A DNA stretch of 23,180 nucleotides from contig JBDNFI010000003.1 in NCBI GenBank assembly GCA_041689935.1, positions 1 through 23,180 on the forward strand, written 5' to 3'. Each line of letters begins with the position of its first letter. The stretch's first letter is position 1. Positions 16,580 to 23,180 of the stretch are shown in pieces. The notes below the pieces were generated by a model. The model was not told the DNA's origin and made no database searches. It saw nothing but the letters and a program-made list of their open reading frames with translations. The stretch comes from CAXBDP01 sp041689935 (GTDB lineage Bacteria; Bacteroidota; Bacteroidia; Cytophagales; Cyclobacteriaceae). The position numbers and the translations under genes were made by a program.

Positions 16580-16789
16580 ATGCCGATTTCTTTTAATGCC
16601 ATCCGTGTTGGCAAAAAATACTACCTAATCAATTACTCCGAAAGAGTTGAGTTCGAGGTATTGTCTCGGCTACACAATGACAACTATCTACTCAAAGATC
16701 TCAATTCCCTCGAAACCTATCAATTAATAGATTTGGTGAAATATGGTAAAGGCACCGATTATGATATTGATGAGCTAAGAAGAGCCTAA
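16580..16789 (+). CDS. Small conserved-looking protein of unknown function (69 aa)
   Basis: The ATG lies one base after the stop of the preceding gene; a longer reading from 16526 overlaps that gene and I reject it. The protein begins 'MPISFNAIRVGKKYYLINYSE' and has a compact beta-rich look with 'FEVLSRLHNDNYLLKDLNSLETYQLIDLVKYGKG', reminiscent of small Bacteroidota SH3-like or RNA-binding-sized folds, but I recognise no named family. No signal peptide, so probably cytoplasmic, unlike its exported neighbour. The tight junction suggests co-translation. Confidence 0.7.
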   Translation: MPISFNAIRVGKKYYLINYSERVEFEVLSRLHNDNYLLKDLNSLETYQLIDLVKYGKGTDYDIDELRRA

Positions 16790-16813
16790 AAAAGACGCTT
16801 TAGAAAAAAAATT

Positions 16814-16828
16814 TAAACTAGCAGTTTA
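16814..16828. promoter_or_regulatory. Possible operator upstream of the MarR gene
   Basis: TAAACT-AGC-AGTTTA is a perfect inverted repeat with 6-bp arms, set in a run of A and T in the gap before the MarR gene. MarR proteins bind dyads of this kind, often near their own promoters. No T-run follows the right arm cleanly enough to call it a terminator. Assignment is positional; the true MarR target is unknown. Confidence 0.35.
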
Positions 16829-16868
16829 TTTTTTTCGTAAAATAGTATGCATGCATAACAAATTTTCC

Positions 16869-16876
16869 TATGTTTG
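16869..16876 (+). promoter_or_regulatory. -7 box matching Bacteroidota promoters, before marR
   Basis: TATGTTTG matches TAnnTTTG exactly and ends 17 bases before the ATG at 16893. No TTG at the usual -33 spacing was found, which lowers confidence. If used, it places the start of transcription near 16883, downstream of the ATG at 16851, and so favours 16893 as the MarR start. Confidence 0.35.
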
Positions 16877-16892
16877 TTTGAAATACTTGAAA

Positions 16893-17360
16893 ATGAAGCG
16901 CGAAGAAACCATTGATTTCCATATAAAGTCTGCTTGGCATGCCATATCGCGCATGTACAATCAACAAGCAGCGCAATATGACTTCACCATGTCCATTGGC
17001 TTTGTGCTTTTGAACATCGATTCCAAAAAAGGAACTCCCGCCACCAAGATTGCGCCATTGCTAGGCTTAGAGTCTAGAAGCCTGACGAGGATGCTCAAGA
17101 CGATGGAAGAAAAGGGAATGATTTATAAGCAGCCCGATGCAAAGGATGGCCGCTCGGTGCGGATCTATCTTACAGAGAAGGGAAAGGTGAAAAGAGACTT
17201 ATCCAGGCATACCGTAATCACCTTCAACAAGTATATTACTGAAAACATTGATCCCGAGAAACTTAAAATATTTTTTGATGTAATTCAGGATGTTTTTCGC
17301 ATGGTAGATGAGGATCAAATCTTCAAGAACAAGCAAGTACTAAGTGAAATAAATAGCTAA
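16893..17360 (+). CDS. MarR family transcriptional regulator
   Basis: 155 aa from the ATG at 16893; an ATG at 16851 in frame would add 14 residues. I choose the inner start because 'MKREETIDFHIKSAWHAISRMYN' is the usual N-terminal helix of this group and a promoter-like box lies just upstream. The winged helix-turn-helix is 'ATKIAPLLGLESRSLTRMLKTMEEKGMIYKQPDAKDGRSVRIYLTEKGK', including the wing 'DGRSVRIYL'. Ligand unknown. It precedes the beta-oxidation operon by 31 bp, and MarR-type control of such operons is common in Bacteroidota, so acyl-CoA-responsive repression is a reasonable inference. A dyad at 16814-16828 may be its operator. Confidence 0.92.
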   Translation: MKREETIDFHIKSAWHAISRMYNQQAAQYDFTMSIGFVLLNIDSKKGTPATKIAPLLGLESRSLTRMLKTMEEKGMIYKQPDAKDGRSVRIYLTEKGKVKRDLSRHTVITFNKYITENIDPEKLKIFFDVIQDVFRMVDEDQIFKNKQVLSEINS

Positions 17361-17391
17361 ATAGAAAAGAATTATAAAATCTAATGAACGC

Positions 17392-19794
17392 ATGATGAGA
17401 TCGATAAAACATGTAGCCGTATTGGGATCTGGAGTAATGGGCTCCCGAATTGCTTGCCATTTCGCCAATATTGGGGTAAACGTATTACTCCTCGATATAG
17501 CACCCAAGGAGTTGAATGAAGCAGAGACCAAGAAAGGTCTTGCATTGGACCACCCAGCTGTCAAAAATAGGATAGTAAATGAAGCCTTGATGACAGCGGT
17601 AAAATCTAAGCCCTCGCCACTTTATGACGTAAAAGTTGCCTCGCTTATCAAAACGGGCAATTTCGACGATGACATGAAAGGCATTGCCGAGGTAGATTGG
17701 ATTATCGAAGTAGTGGTGGAGAGATTAGATATTAAGAAAATCATCTTCGATAAGGTAGAAAAATTCCGTAAACCCGGGACACTTATTACCTCCAACACAT
17801 CGGGCATTCCTATGCATCTGATGTGCGACGGGAGAAGTGAAGACTTCCAGAAGAACTTCTGTGGTACGCACTTTTTTAACCCCCCGCGCTATTTACGTCT
17901 GCTAGAAATCATCCCCGGCCCAAATACAGATCCGAAAATCATTGATTTCTTGATGCATTATGGCGACTTGTTTTTAGGGAAAGAAACAGTTTTATGTAAA
18001 GATACTCCCGCTTTTATTGCCAATAGAATTGGGATCTATGCCATCATGTCGGCAATGCATACCATTGAGAAAATGGGCCTTACGGTATCTGAAGTAGATA
18101 AATTGACAGGGCCAGTGATTGGCAGAGCGAAATCTGCGACCTTCCGGACCATGGATGTGGTAGGTTTGGATACTACGGTAAATGTAGCTAACAATCTTTA
18201 CCAAGGTCTACAACATGACGAATCGCGCGAGATGTTTAAGCTACCAGGTATTGTGAAAGAAATGCACGATCGCAAGTGGTGGGGAGATAAAACCAAGCAA
18301 GGGTATTTCAAAATGGTGAAGGGCAAGGATGGAAGCAAAACCCTCTACGAGGTAGATTTCAATACCTACGAGTATACGCTCACCGAAAAGCCAAAATTTA
18401 AAGCCCTCGAAGGATCAAAAGAAATTGATGATCTCAAAAAGCGAATTCCATTCCTTGTGAATTTCGACGACAAAGCGGGTGAATTCTACCGCACTACCTT
18501 TTACGATTCGTTTAGATATTGCTCTTTCCGCATTCCAGAAATAGCCGATGAGCTATTTAGGATAGACCAAGCAGTATGCGCGGGCTTTGGCTGGGAAATG
18601 GGGCCATTCGAAACCTGGGACCTGCTAGGCGTAGCCGAAACAGCGAAGAAAATGGAAGAAGCTGGACAAAAGCCAGCAGCTTGGATACAGGAAATGTTGG
18701 CAAGTGGAGCGGAATCTTTCTACAAAGTGGAAGATGGCAAAAGGAAATATTATGATATCACAAGCAAAGCCTACAAAGTAATCCCAGGCACGGAAGGACT
18801 TATCATTCTAGACAACCTCAAGAAAACCAATAAAGTATGGGGCAACGATGGCACTTCAGTATATGACTTGGGCGACGGGGTACTAGGACTCGAATTCCAC
18901 ACCAAAATGAACTCCATAGGCGGAGAAGTGATCGAAGGGATCAACACTGCGATTGCAATGGCAGAGAAAAACTACAGAGGATTAGTGATCGGCAACGATG
19001 GAGCTAATTTCTCTGCTGGAGCAAACTTGGCCATGCTATTTATGCATGCCAGCGAGCAAGAGTTCGACGAAGTAGATATGATGATTGCGCAGTTTCAACA
19101 AACGATGATGCGCGCTAGGTATTCATCCATTCCAGTCGTTGCTGCTCCATCAGGCTTGGCATTGGGTGGGGGTTGCGAACTGTCCATGCACTGCGATGCC
19201 GTACAAGCACATGCCGAAACCTACATGGGCTTGGTAGAATTCGGCGTAGGTTTAATTCCTGCTGGCGCAGGCTCCAAAGAAATGACGCTTAGAGCATCTG
19301 ATTCTTACAAAACGGGCGACCCTGAGCTGAACAGATTGCAAGAGTATTTTATGAACATTGCTACTGCCAAAGTAGGTACTTCTGCCGAAGAGGTGAGAAG
19401 CTTGGGCTACTTGAGAAGTACGGATGAAATTACTCTCAACCGCAAAAGAGTAATTACAGATGCAAAAGCCAAAGCATTGGAACTATACAATGCAGGATAT
19501 ACACAGCCCACCATGCGTACGGACATAAAAGTACAAGGCAAAACAGGACTGGCTTTATTCCAAGCAGGTGTTGCCGGCATGCTATATGGCAAATACATCT
19601 CCGAGCATGATGCGAAAGTAGCGCAAAAATTATCGTGGGTAATGAATGGCGGCGACTTGAGCGAATCTACGCTCGTATCGGAGCAATACTTAATTGAGCT
19701 AGAGCGTGAGGCATTCCTTAGTCTGTGTGGAGAGCCGAAGACCTTAGAGCGTATTCACAGCATTTTATTCAAGGGCAAACCACTCCGCAATTAA
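17392..19794 (+). CDS. fadN: 3-hydroxyacyl-CoA dehydrogenase / enoyl-CoA hydratase fusion (FadN type)
   Basis: 800-aa bifunctional beta-oxidation enzyme. N-terminal dehydrogenase: NAD-binding 'VAVLGSGVMGSR' (G12-x-G14-x2-G17), catalytic 'GTHFFNPPRYLRLLEIIPG' with H160, and a C-terminal dehydrogenase half to about residue 430. The hydratase (crotonase) domain follows: 'NFSAGANLAMLF' about 540-550, 'LGGGCELSMHCDA' about 587-599, and 'EFGVGLIPAGAGSKEM' further on. The order dehydrogenase-then-hydratase matches Bacillus FadN and is the reverse of E. coli FadB. A second ATG follows the first immediately, so the start is uncertain by one residue. The next gene, fadA, begins 42 bp after its stop. 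Confidence 0.95.
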   Translation: MMRSIKHVAVLGSGVMGSRIACHFANIGVNVLLLDIAPKELNEAETKKGLALDHPAVKNRIVNEALMTAVKSKPSPLYDVKVASLIKTGNFDDDMKGIAEVDWIIEVVVERLDIKKIIFDKVEKFRKPGTLITSNTSGIPMHLMCDGRSEDFQKNFCGTHFFNPPRYLRLLEIIPGPNTDPKIIDFLMHYGDLFLGKETVLCKDTPAFIANRIGIYAIMSAMHTIEKMGLTVSEVDKLTGPVIGRAKSATFRTMDVVGLDTTVNVANNLYQGLQHDESREMFKLPGIVKEMHDRKWWGDKTKQGYFKMVKGKDGSKTLYEVDFNTYEYTLTEKPKFKALEGSKEIDDLKKRIPFLVNFDDKAGEFYRTTFYDSFRYCSFRIPEIADELFRIDQAVCAGFGWEMGPFETWDLLGVAETAKKMEEAGQKPAAWIQEMLASGAESFYKVEDGKRKYYDITSKAYKVIPGTEGLIILDNLKKTNKVWGNDGTSVYDLGDGVLGLEFHTKMNSIGGEVIEGINTAIAMAEKNYRGLVIGNDGANFSAGANLAMLFMHASEQEFDEVDMMIAQFQQTMMRARYSSIPVVAAPSGLALGGGCELSMHCDAVQAHAETYMGLVEFGVGLIPAGAGSKEMTLRASDSYKTGDPELNRLQEYFMNIATAKVGTSAEEVRSLGYLRSTDEITLNRKRVITDAKAKALELYNAGYTQPTMRTDIKVQGKTGLALFQAGVAGMLYGKYISEHDAKVAQKLSWVMNGGDLSESTLVSEQYLIELEREAFLSLCGEPKTLERIHSILFKGKPLRN

Positions 19795-19836
19795 TGCGAC
19801 AGAAGCTCAATTTTTGAATCAAAAAATAAAATAAAA

Positions 19837-21012
19837 ATGGAAGCATATATAGTAGCAGGATATAGAACAGCAGTAGGAAAAGCCAAAAAAGGCGGTTTCA
19901 GATTTACGAGACCGGATGATTTGGCCGTAGATGTGATCAAACATCTGGTAGGCTCTATCAAAGGGTTTGATCCAACGAGAGTAGACGATCTTATGGTAGG
20001 AAATGCGGTGCCAGAAGCTGAGCAAGGCATGCAAATGGGTCGGATGATTTCTTTATTATCCTTGCCGATAGAAGTGCCAGGGATGATTGTAAATAGGTAT
20101 TGCGGATCGGGTTTGGAAACCATCGCCATCGCTACTGCGAAGATCAAAGCCGGAATGGCCGATTGCATAATAGCGGGAGGTACGGAATCCATGTCGCTAG
20201 TGCCAGTGATGGGATACAAAACAGCCCTTAACTGGAAAATCGCCGAAAAGCATCCAGACTATTATCTAGGTATGGGTCTTACGGCTGAGGAAGTAGCCAA
20301 AGATTTCAAAATTGGCAGAGAAGCAGCCGATCAGTTTTCATATAATTCCCATCAAAAGGCAATAGCAGCCATCAATGAAGGGAGATTCAAAGAGGACATC
20401 GTGCCGATAACCGTAGAAGAAACCTATGTAGATGCGAATGGCAAAAAGAAGAATAGAAGCTTTGTGGTAGATACCGACGAAGGCCCAAGAGCAGATACTT
20501 CGATGGAAGTGCTTGGCTCATTGCGCCCTGCATTTGCAGCGGGAGGAATCGTAACTGCCGGCAATTCTTCGCAGACATCCGATGGAGCTGCCTTCGTGAT
20601 GGTGATGTCCGAACGAATGGTGAAAGAACTGAATCTGGAGCCAATTGCCCGAATGGTAGGCTATACCGCAGCAGGTGTAAATCCGCGAATTATGGGCATA
20701 GGCCCAGTAGCGGCTATTCCTAAAGTATTGAAGCAAACGGGAATGAAAATCGGTGATATAGATCAGATCGAGTTGAATGAAGCATTTGCTACACAATCGT
20801 TGGCGGTAATCAATGAACTCGGTTTGAATCCTGAAATCGTCAACGTGAATGGTGGAGCGATTGCATTGGGTCATCCTCTTGGCTGCTCTGGTGCAAAGCT
20901 ATCGGTACAGCTTTTCAATGAAATGAGAAGACGTAAACAAAAATATGGAATGGTAACAGCCTGTGTAGGTGGTGGCCAAGGTGTTGCGGGTATTTATGAG
21001 CTATTGAGCTAA
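19837..21012 (+). CDS. fadA: Acetyl-CoA C-acyltransferase (3-ketoacyl-CoA thiolase)
   Basis: 391-aa thiolase closing the beta-oxidation cycle by releasing acetyl-CoA. Catalytic residues are in place: nucleophile C89 in 'NRYCGSGLET', H346 in 'GGAIALGHPLGCSGA', and C376 in 'TACVGGGQG'. Length is standard for degradative thiolases. A biosynthetic acetoacetyl-CoA thiolase is an alternative from sequence alone, but position between fadN and fadE makes the degradative role much more likely. Gaps to both neighbours are about 40-50 bp with no terminator. Confidence 0.95.
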   Translation: MEAYIVAGYRTAVGKAKKGGFRFTRPDDLAVDVIKHLVGSIKGFDPTRVDDLMVGNAVPEAEQGMQMGRMISLLSLPIEVPGMIVNRYCGSGLETIAIATAKIKAGMADCIIAGGTESMSLVPVMGYKTALNWKIAEKHPDYYLGMGLTAEEVAKDFKIGREAADQFSYNSHQKAIAAINEGRFKEDIVPITVEETYVDANGKKKNRSFVVDTDEGPRADTSMEVLGSLRPAFAAGGIVTAGNSSQTSDGAAFVMVMSERMVKELNLEPIARMVGYTAAGVNPRIMGIGPVAAIPKVLKQTGMKIGDIDQIELNEAFATQSLAVINELGLNPEIVNVNGGAIALGHPLGCSGAKLSVQLFNEMRRRKQKYGMVTACVGGGQGVAGIYELLS

Positions 21013-21062
21013 ATCCTCCCGCTTTTTTAAAATTTAATTTTACACTTAACAGTCATACAATA

Positions 21063-22868
21063 ATGGCAACTATTACAAGCAACAAAGCAATTCAAGGCGG
21101 AGAATTCCTTATCCGCGAAACAGAGGCAAATGAAATCTTCATTCCAGAGCAATTCAACGAAGAGCAAAGAATGATGGCAAGTGCCTGTCAAGATTTTGTC
21201 GAAACGGAAATCATGCCGCTTTCCGATCGGATTGAAAGCATGAAAGAGCCCGATTTGGTTCCGGCAATTTTGAAAAAAGCTGGCGAATTAGGTCTATTGG
21301 GTATTTCGGTACCTGAGGAGTACGGTGGATTAGGAATGAGTTTCAACACTTCCATGCTTATTGCCGATATCATTGGCTCCGCTGGTTCATTTTCTACCAC
21401 TTACGGTGCGCATACGGGTATAGGTACTTTACCGATCCTTTTCTACGGCACCGAGGAGCAGAAAGCCAAATATTTACCCATGCTGGCCACGGGCAAATGG
21501 GCGGCTTGCTATTGCTTGACCGAACCCGACGCTGGCTCCGATGCCAACTCTGGCAAAACCAAAGCTGTGCTAAGCGCTGATGGCAAGCATTACCTACTCA
21601 CAGGCCAGAAAATGTGGATCTCCAACGGAGGGTTTGCAGATATCTTTATTGTATTTGCCAAAATCGAAGACGATAAGAATCTGACTGCTTTTATCGTGGA
21701 GAAATCATTCGGTGGCATTACCATGAATGAGGAAGAAAAGAAAATGGGCATTAAAGGCTCATCTACTCGCCAAGTATTTTTCAACGACTGCAAAGTACCC
21801 GTTGAGAATATGCTGAGCCATCGCCAGAATGGATTTAAGATTGCCGTAAATATCTTGAATATTGGTAGAGTAAAATTAGGTGCAGGTGTATTAGGTGGAT
21901 GTAGAGGTGTGATAAGCCTTGCCATAAATTATTCAAACGAAAGAAAGCAATTTGGCAAGTCTATTTCCAGTTTTGGTGCGATGAAACATAAGCTAGCCCA
22001 AATGGCCATCTCTACGTATGCGAGTGAGTCGCTAAGCTACCGTGCCGGACAGGACATTGAGGACAAAATAGATGCCTTGATTGAAGAAGGAGTGGAAGTA
22101 AATGAAGCCAAGCTGAAAGGTGTGGAACAATTTGCTATCGAAGCGGCCATCAGTAAAGTGCATGGCTCCGAAGTGCTCGACTATGTAGTAGACGAAGGCG
22201 TGCAGATATATGGTGGTATGGGTTTCTCAGCTGATGCGCCAATGGAAAGAGCTTACAGAGACAGCCGAATTGCGAGAATCTATGAAGGCACCAACGAGAT
22301 TAACCGTATGCTGATGGTTGGTATGGTGTTGCGCAAAGCCATGAAAGGCGAAATTGATATTATGACGCCAGCAATGGCAGTAGGGAAGGAATTGATTTCG
22401 GTTCCTTCATTTTCCAATCCCGATGCCTCCGTTGCTTTTGCTAAAGAAAAGGAAGTGATCAAAAATATGAAGAAAGCCTTTTTGATGATCGGTGGAAAAG
22501 CTGTGCAAATGCTTGCAGATCGCATAGAAGAAGAGCAGGAAATTATGCTTAACCTTGCCGATATGATGATCGAAATATATGCGGCAGAATCTACTTTGCT
22601 TCGTTCGGAAAAACTGATCGAACTGAGAGGTGAGGAAGCAGCCAAGCATTATATCAGCATGGCGCAGGTGTATTTATTTGAAGCCGTAGAAAAGGTAAAC
22701 AAAGCTGGCAAAGAAGCGATTGCGGCCTTTACCAAAGGCGATGAGCAAAAAGTGCTACTGATGGGCTTGAAGCGATTTACCAAAATGGATGCAATCAATA
22801 CCAAAGAGCTAAGAAGAGAAATTGCCGATTATATGATCGACAAAAATAAGTATCCTTTTGTAATCTGA
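21063..22868 (+). CDS. fadE: Acyl-CoA dehydrogenase, long form (FadE type)
   Basis: 601-aa FAD-dependent enzyme for the first oxidation step of beta-oxidation. Dehydrogenase blocks: 'CYCLTEPDAGSDANS' and 'WISNGGFADIFIVFAKI' for FAD/substrate contacts, and the catalytic-base motif 'YEGTNEINR' with E408 at the position of the MCAD-type glutamate. Residues after about 430 form the extra helical C-terminal domain seen in Bacillus FadE and VLCAD-like enzymes, so the length is normal for that subgroup. A TAATTTTACAC sequence at 21035-21045 could serve as an internal promoter, but the gene probably belongs to the fadN-A-E transcript ended by the hairpin at 22891. Confidence 0.95.
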   Translation: MATITSNKAIQGGEFLIRETEANEIFIPEQFNEEQRMMASACQDFVETEIMPLSDRIESMKEPDLVPAILKKAGELGLLGISVPEEYGGLGMSFNTSMLIADIIGSAGSFSTTYGAHTGIGTLPILFYGTEEQKAKYLPMLATGKWAACYCLTEPDAGSDANSGKTKAVLSADGKHYLLTGQKMWISNGGFADIFIVFAKIEDDKNLTAFIVEKSFGGITMNEEEKKMGIKGSSTRQVFFNDCKVPVENMLSHRQNGFKIAVNILNIGRVKLGAGVLGGCRGVISLAINYSNERKQFGKSISSFGAMKHKLAQMAISTYASESLSYRAGQDIEDKIDALIEEGVEVNEAKLKGVEQFAIEAAISKVHGSEVLDYVVDEGVQIYGGMGFSADAPMERAYRDSRIARIYEGTNEINRMLMVGMVLRKAMKGEIDIMTPAMAVGKELISVPSFSNPDASVAFAKEKEVIKNMKKAFLMIGGKAVQMLADRIEEEQEIMLNLADMMIEIYAAESTLLRSEKLIELRGEEAAKHYISMAQVYLFEAVEKVNKAGKEAIAAFTKGDEQKVLLMGLKRFTKMDAINTKELRREIADYMIDKNKYPFVI

Positions 22869-22890
22869 GGACTCAATAATTAACCATCTG

Positions 22891-22926
22891 AAACACCCTT
22901 GAAGCGCAGGCTTTTAGGGTGTTTTT
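22891..22926 (+). terminator. Intrinsic terminator of the fad operon
   Basis: AAACACCCT (22891-22899) pairs perfectly with AGGGTGTTT (22916-22924). The loop contains a further AAGC/GCTT pairing (22902-22905 with 22910-22913), making a long, stable hairpin, and the 3' arm runs into a T-stretch. It lies 23 bp after the fadE stop, where a plus-strand terminator belongs. The A-run on the 5' arm means it could work in both directions. Confidence 0.9.
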
Positions 22927-23180
22927 GGTTTAAGCCCTTCCCAATTAGCTTAATTCTAAGCAATGCTCGCTATTCATTGAAAAGTGCTATCTATTATTTT
23001 TAAGCAATCTAATTTTACACTCTTTATCAGTTTGCTATGCATACGTATTTCAAATTTCATTCTTTTGTCTAATTATTCTGATTAGTAAAGTATTATCAAG
23101 GCTATCCAATAAAAATTATTTTTATCTAAAAATTTGCATATTAATTCAGTAATTCAGTAATTCAGTAATTCAGTAATTCA
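22927..23180. other. Non-coding A+T-rich gap to the right edge
   Basis: No credible gene, RNA or palindrome is seen from the terminator to 23142. A promoter-like TAATTTTACAC (23010-23020) repeats exactly the sequence in front of fadE (21035-21045), but lacks a well-spaced TTG upstream, so it is only a weak candidate for the promoter of a gene beyond the window. The stretch ends in an 8-bp microsatellite listed separately. Confidence 0.6.
23143..23180. repeat. 8-bp microsatellite (AATTCAGT)n
   Basis: Four perfect copies of AATTCAGT (23143-23174) plus six bases of a fifth, cut off by the window end. Copy number cannot be read. An 8-bp period is not a multiple of three and the region is intergenic, so slipped-strand variation could alter promoter spacing for a gene to the right; that is inference only. 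Confidence 0.9.

Noticed and set aside
16526..16789. 87-codon reading of the small gene starting inside the preceding gene
   Set aside because: The ATG at 16580, one base after the upstream stop, gives a cleaner 69-aa protein without a 53-base overlap.
16851..16892. N-terminal extension of the MarR protein
   Set aside because: Residues do not resemble the family, and the best promoter box (16869-16876) lies downstream of that start.

Overview
The window looks like chromosomal DNA of a member of the Bacteroidota, most likely a Cytophagales-type marine or soil bacterium. The reasoning is family-level: A+T-rich DNA, a good TAnnTTTG Bacteroidota -7 promoter box, a DUF4175 membrane/coiled-coil protein, a lipoprotein with the 'TGGPEDRDPP' opening typical of Bacteroidota Ig-like-domain lipoproteins, and YbeY with Asp as third metal ligand. 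No 16S or other marker is present, so genus is not claimed. I saw no tRNA, rRNA, transposase, phage or CRISPR.

Layout. 1-830 is non-coding and repeat-rich: two copies of a palindromic interspersed repeat (1-75 and 211-290) with other hairpins around them, then a pyrimidine-rich tandem array with a 105-bp period. comF (831-1511, minus) is the only minus-strand gene. From 1575 everything is on the plus strand: a tightly packed run of an AhpD-like protein, a 121-aa unknown, exodeoxyribonuclease III, DUF4175, an RsbW-like ATPase and YbeY. Next come two parS-like sites (7229-7244, 7273-7288) in the leader of mnmG, then mnmG, a zinc-ribbon methyltransferase and an Ig-like lipoprotein. A 378-bp A+T-rich gap (11751-12128) holds at least eight DnaA-box-like 9-mers, including one perfect TTATCCACA, and is my candidate for the chromosomal replication origin. 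To its right are a secreted TPR protein, an acyl-CoA synthetase, two small proteins of unknown role, a MarR regulator and a fadN-fadA-fadE beta-oxidation operon closed by a strong terminator (22891-22926). The right edge is A+T-rich with an 8-bp microsatellite cut by the window end.

How it fits together. The centre reads as an origin/segregation neighbourhood: parS-like sites 4.5 kb from a DnaA-box cluster, next to mnmG (gidA), a classical origin-proximal gene. dnaA, parA and parB are not in the window. The right third is one functional unit: FadD activates fatty acids, FadE oxidises, the fused FadN hydrates and dehydrogenates, FadA thiolyses, and the MarR protein just upstream is the natural candidate regulator.

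The most surprising signal is an octamer, GCGGGAGG, present 11 times (both strands, several reading frames, coding and non-coding) where less than one is expected by chance. Eight of 11 copies point away from the candidate origin, as expected of a Chi-like or other chromosome-polarity motif.
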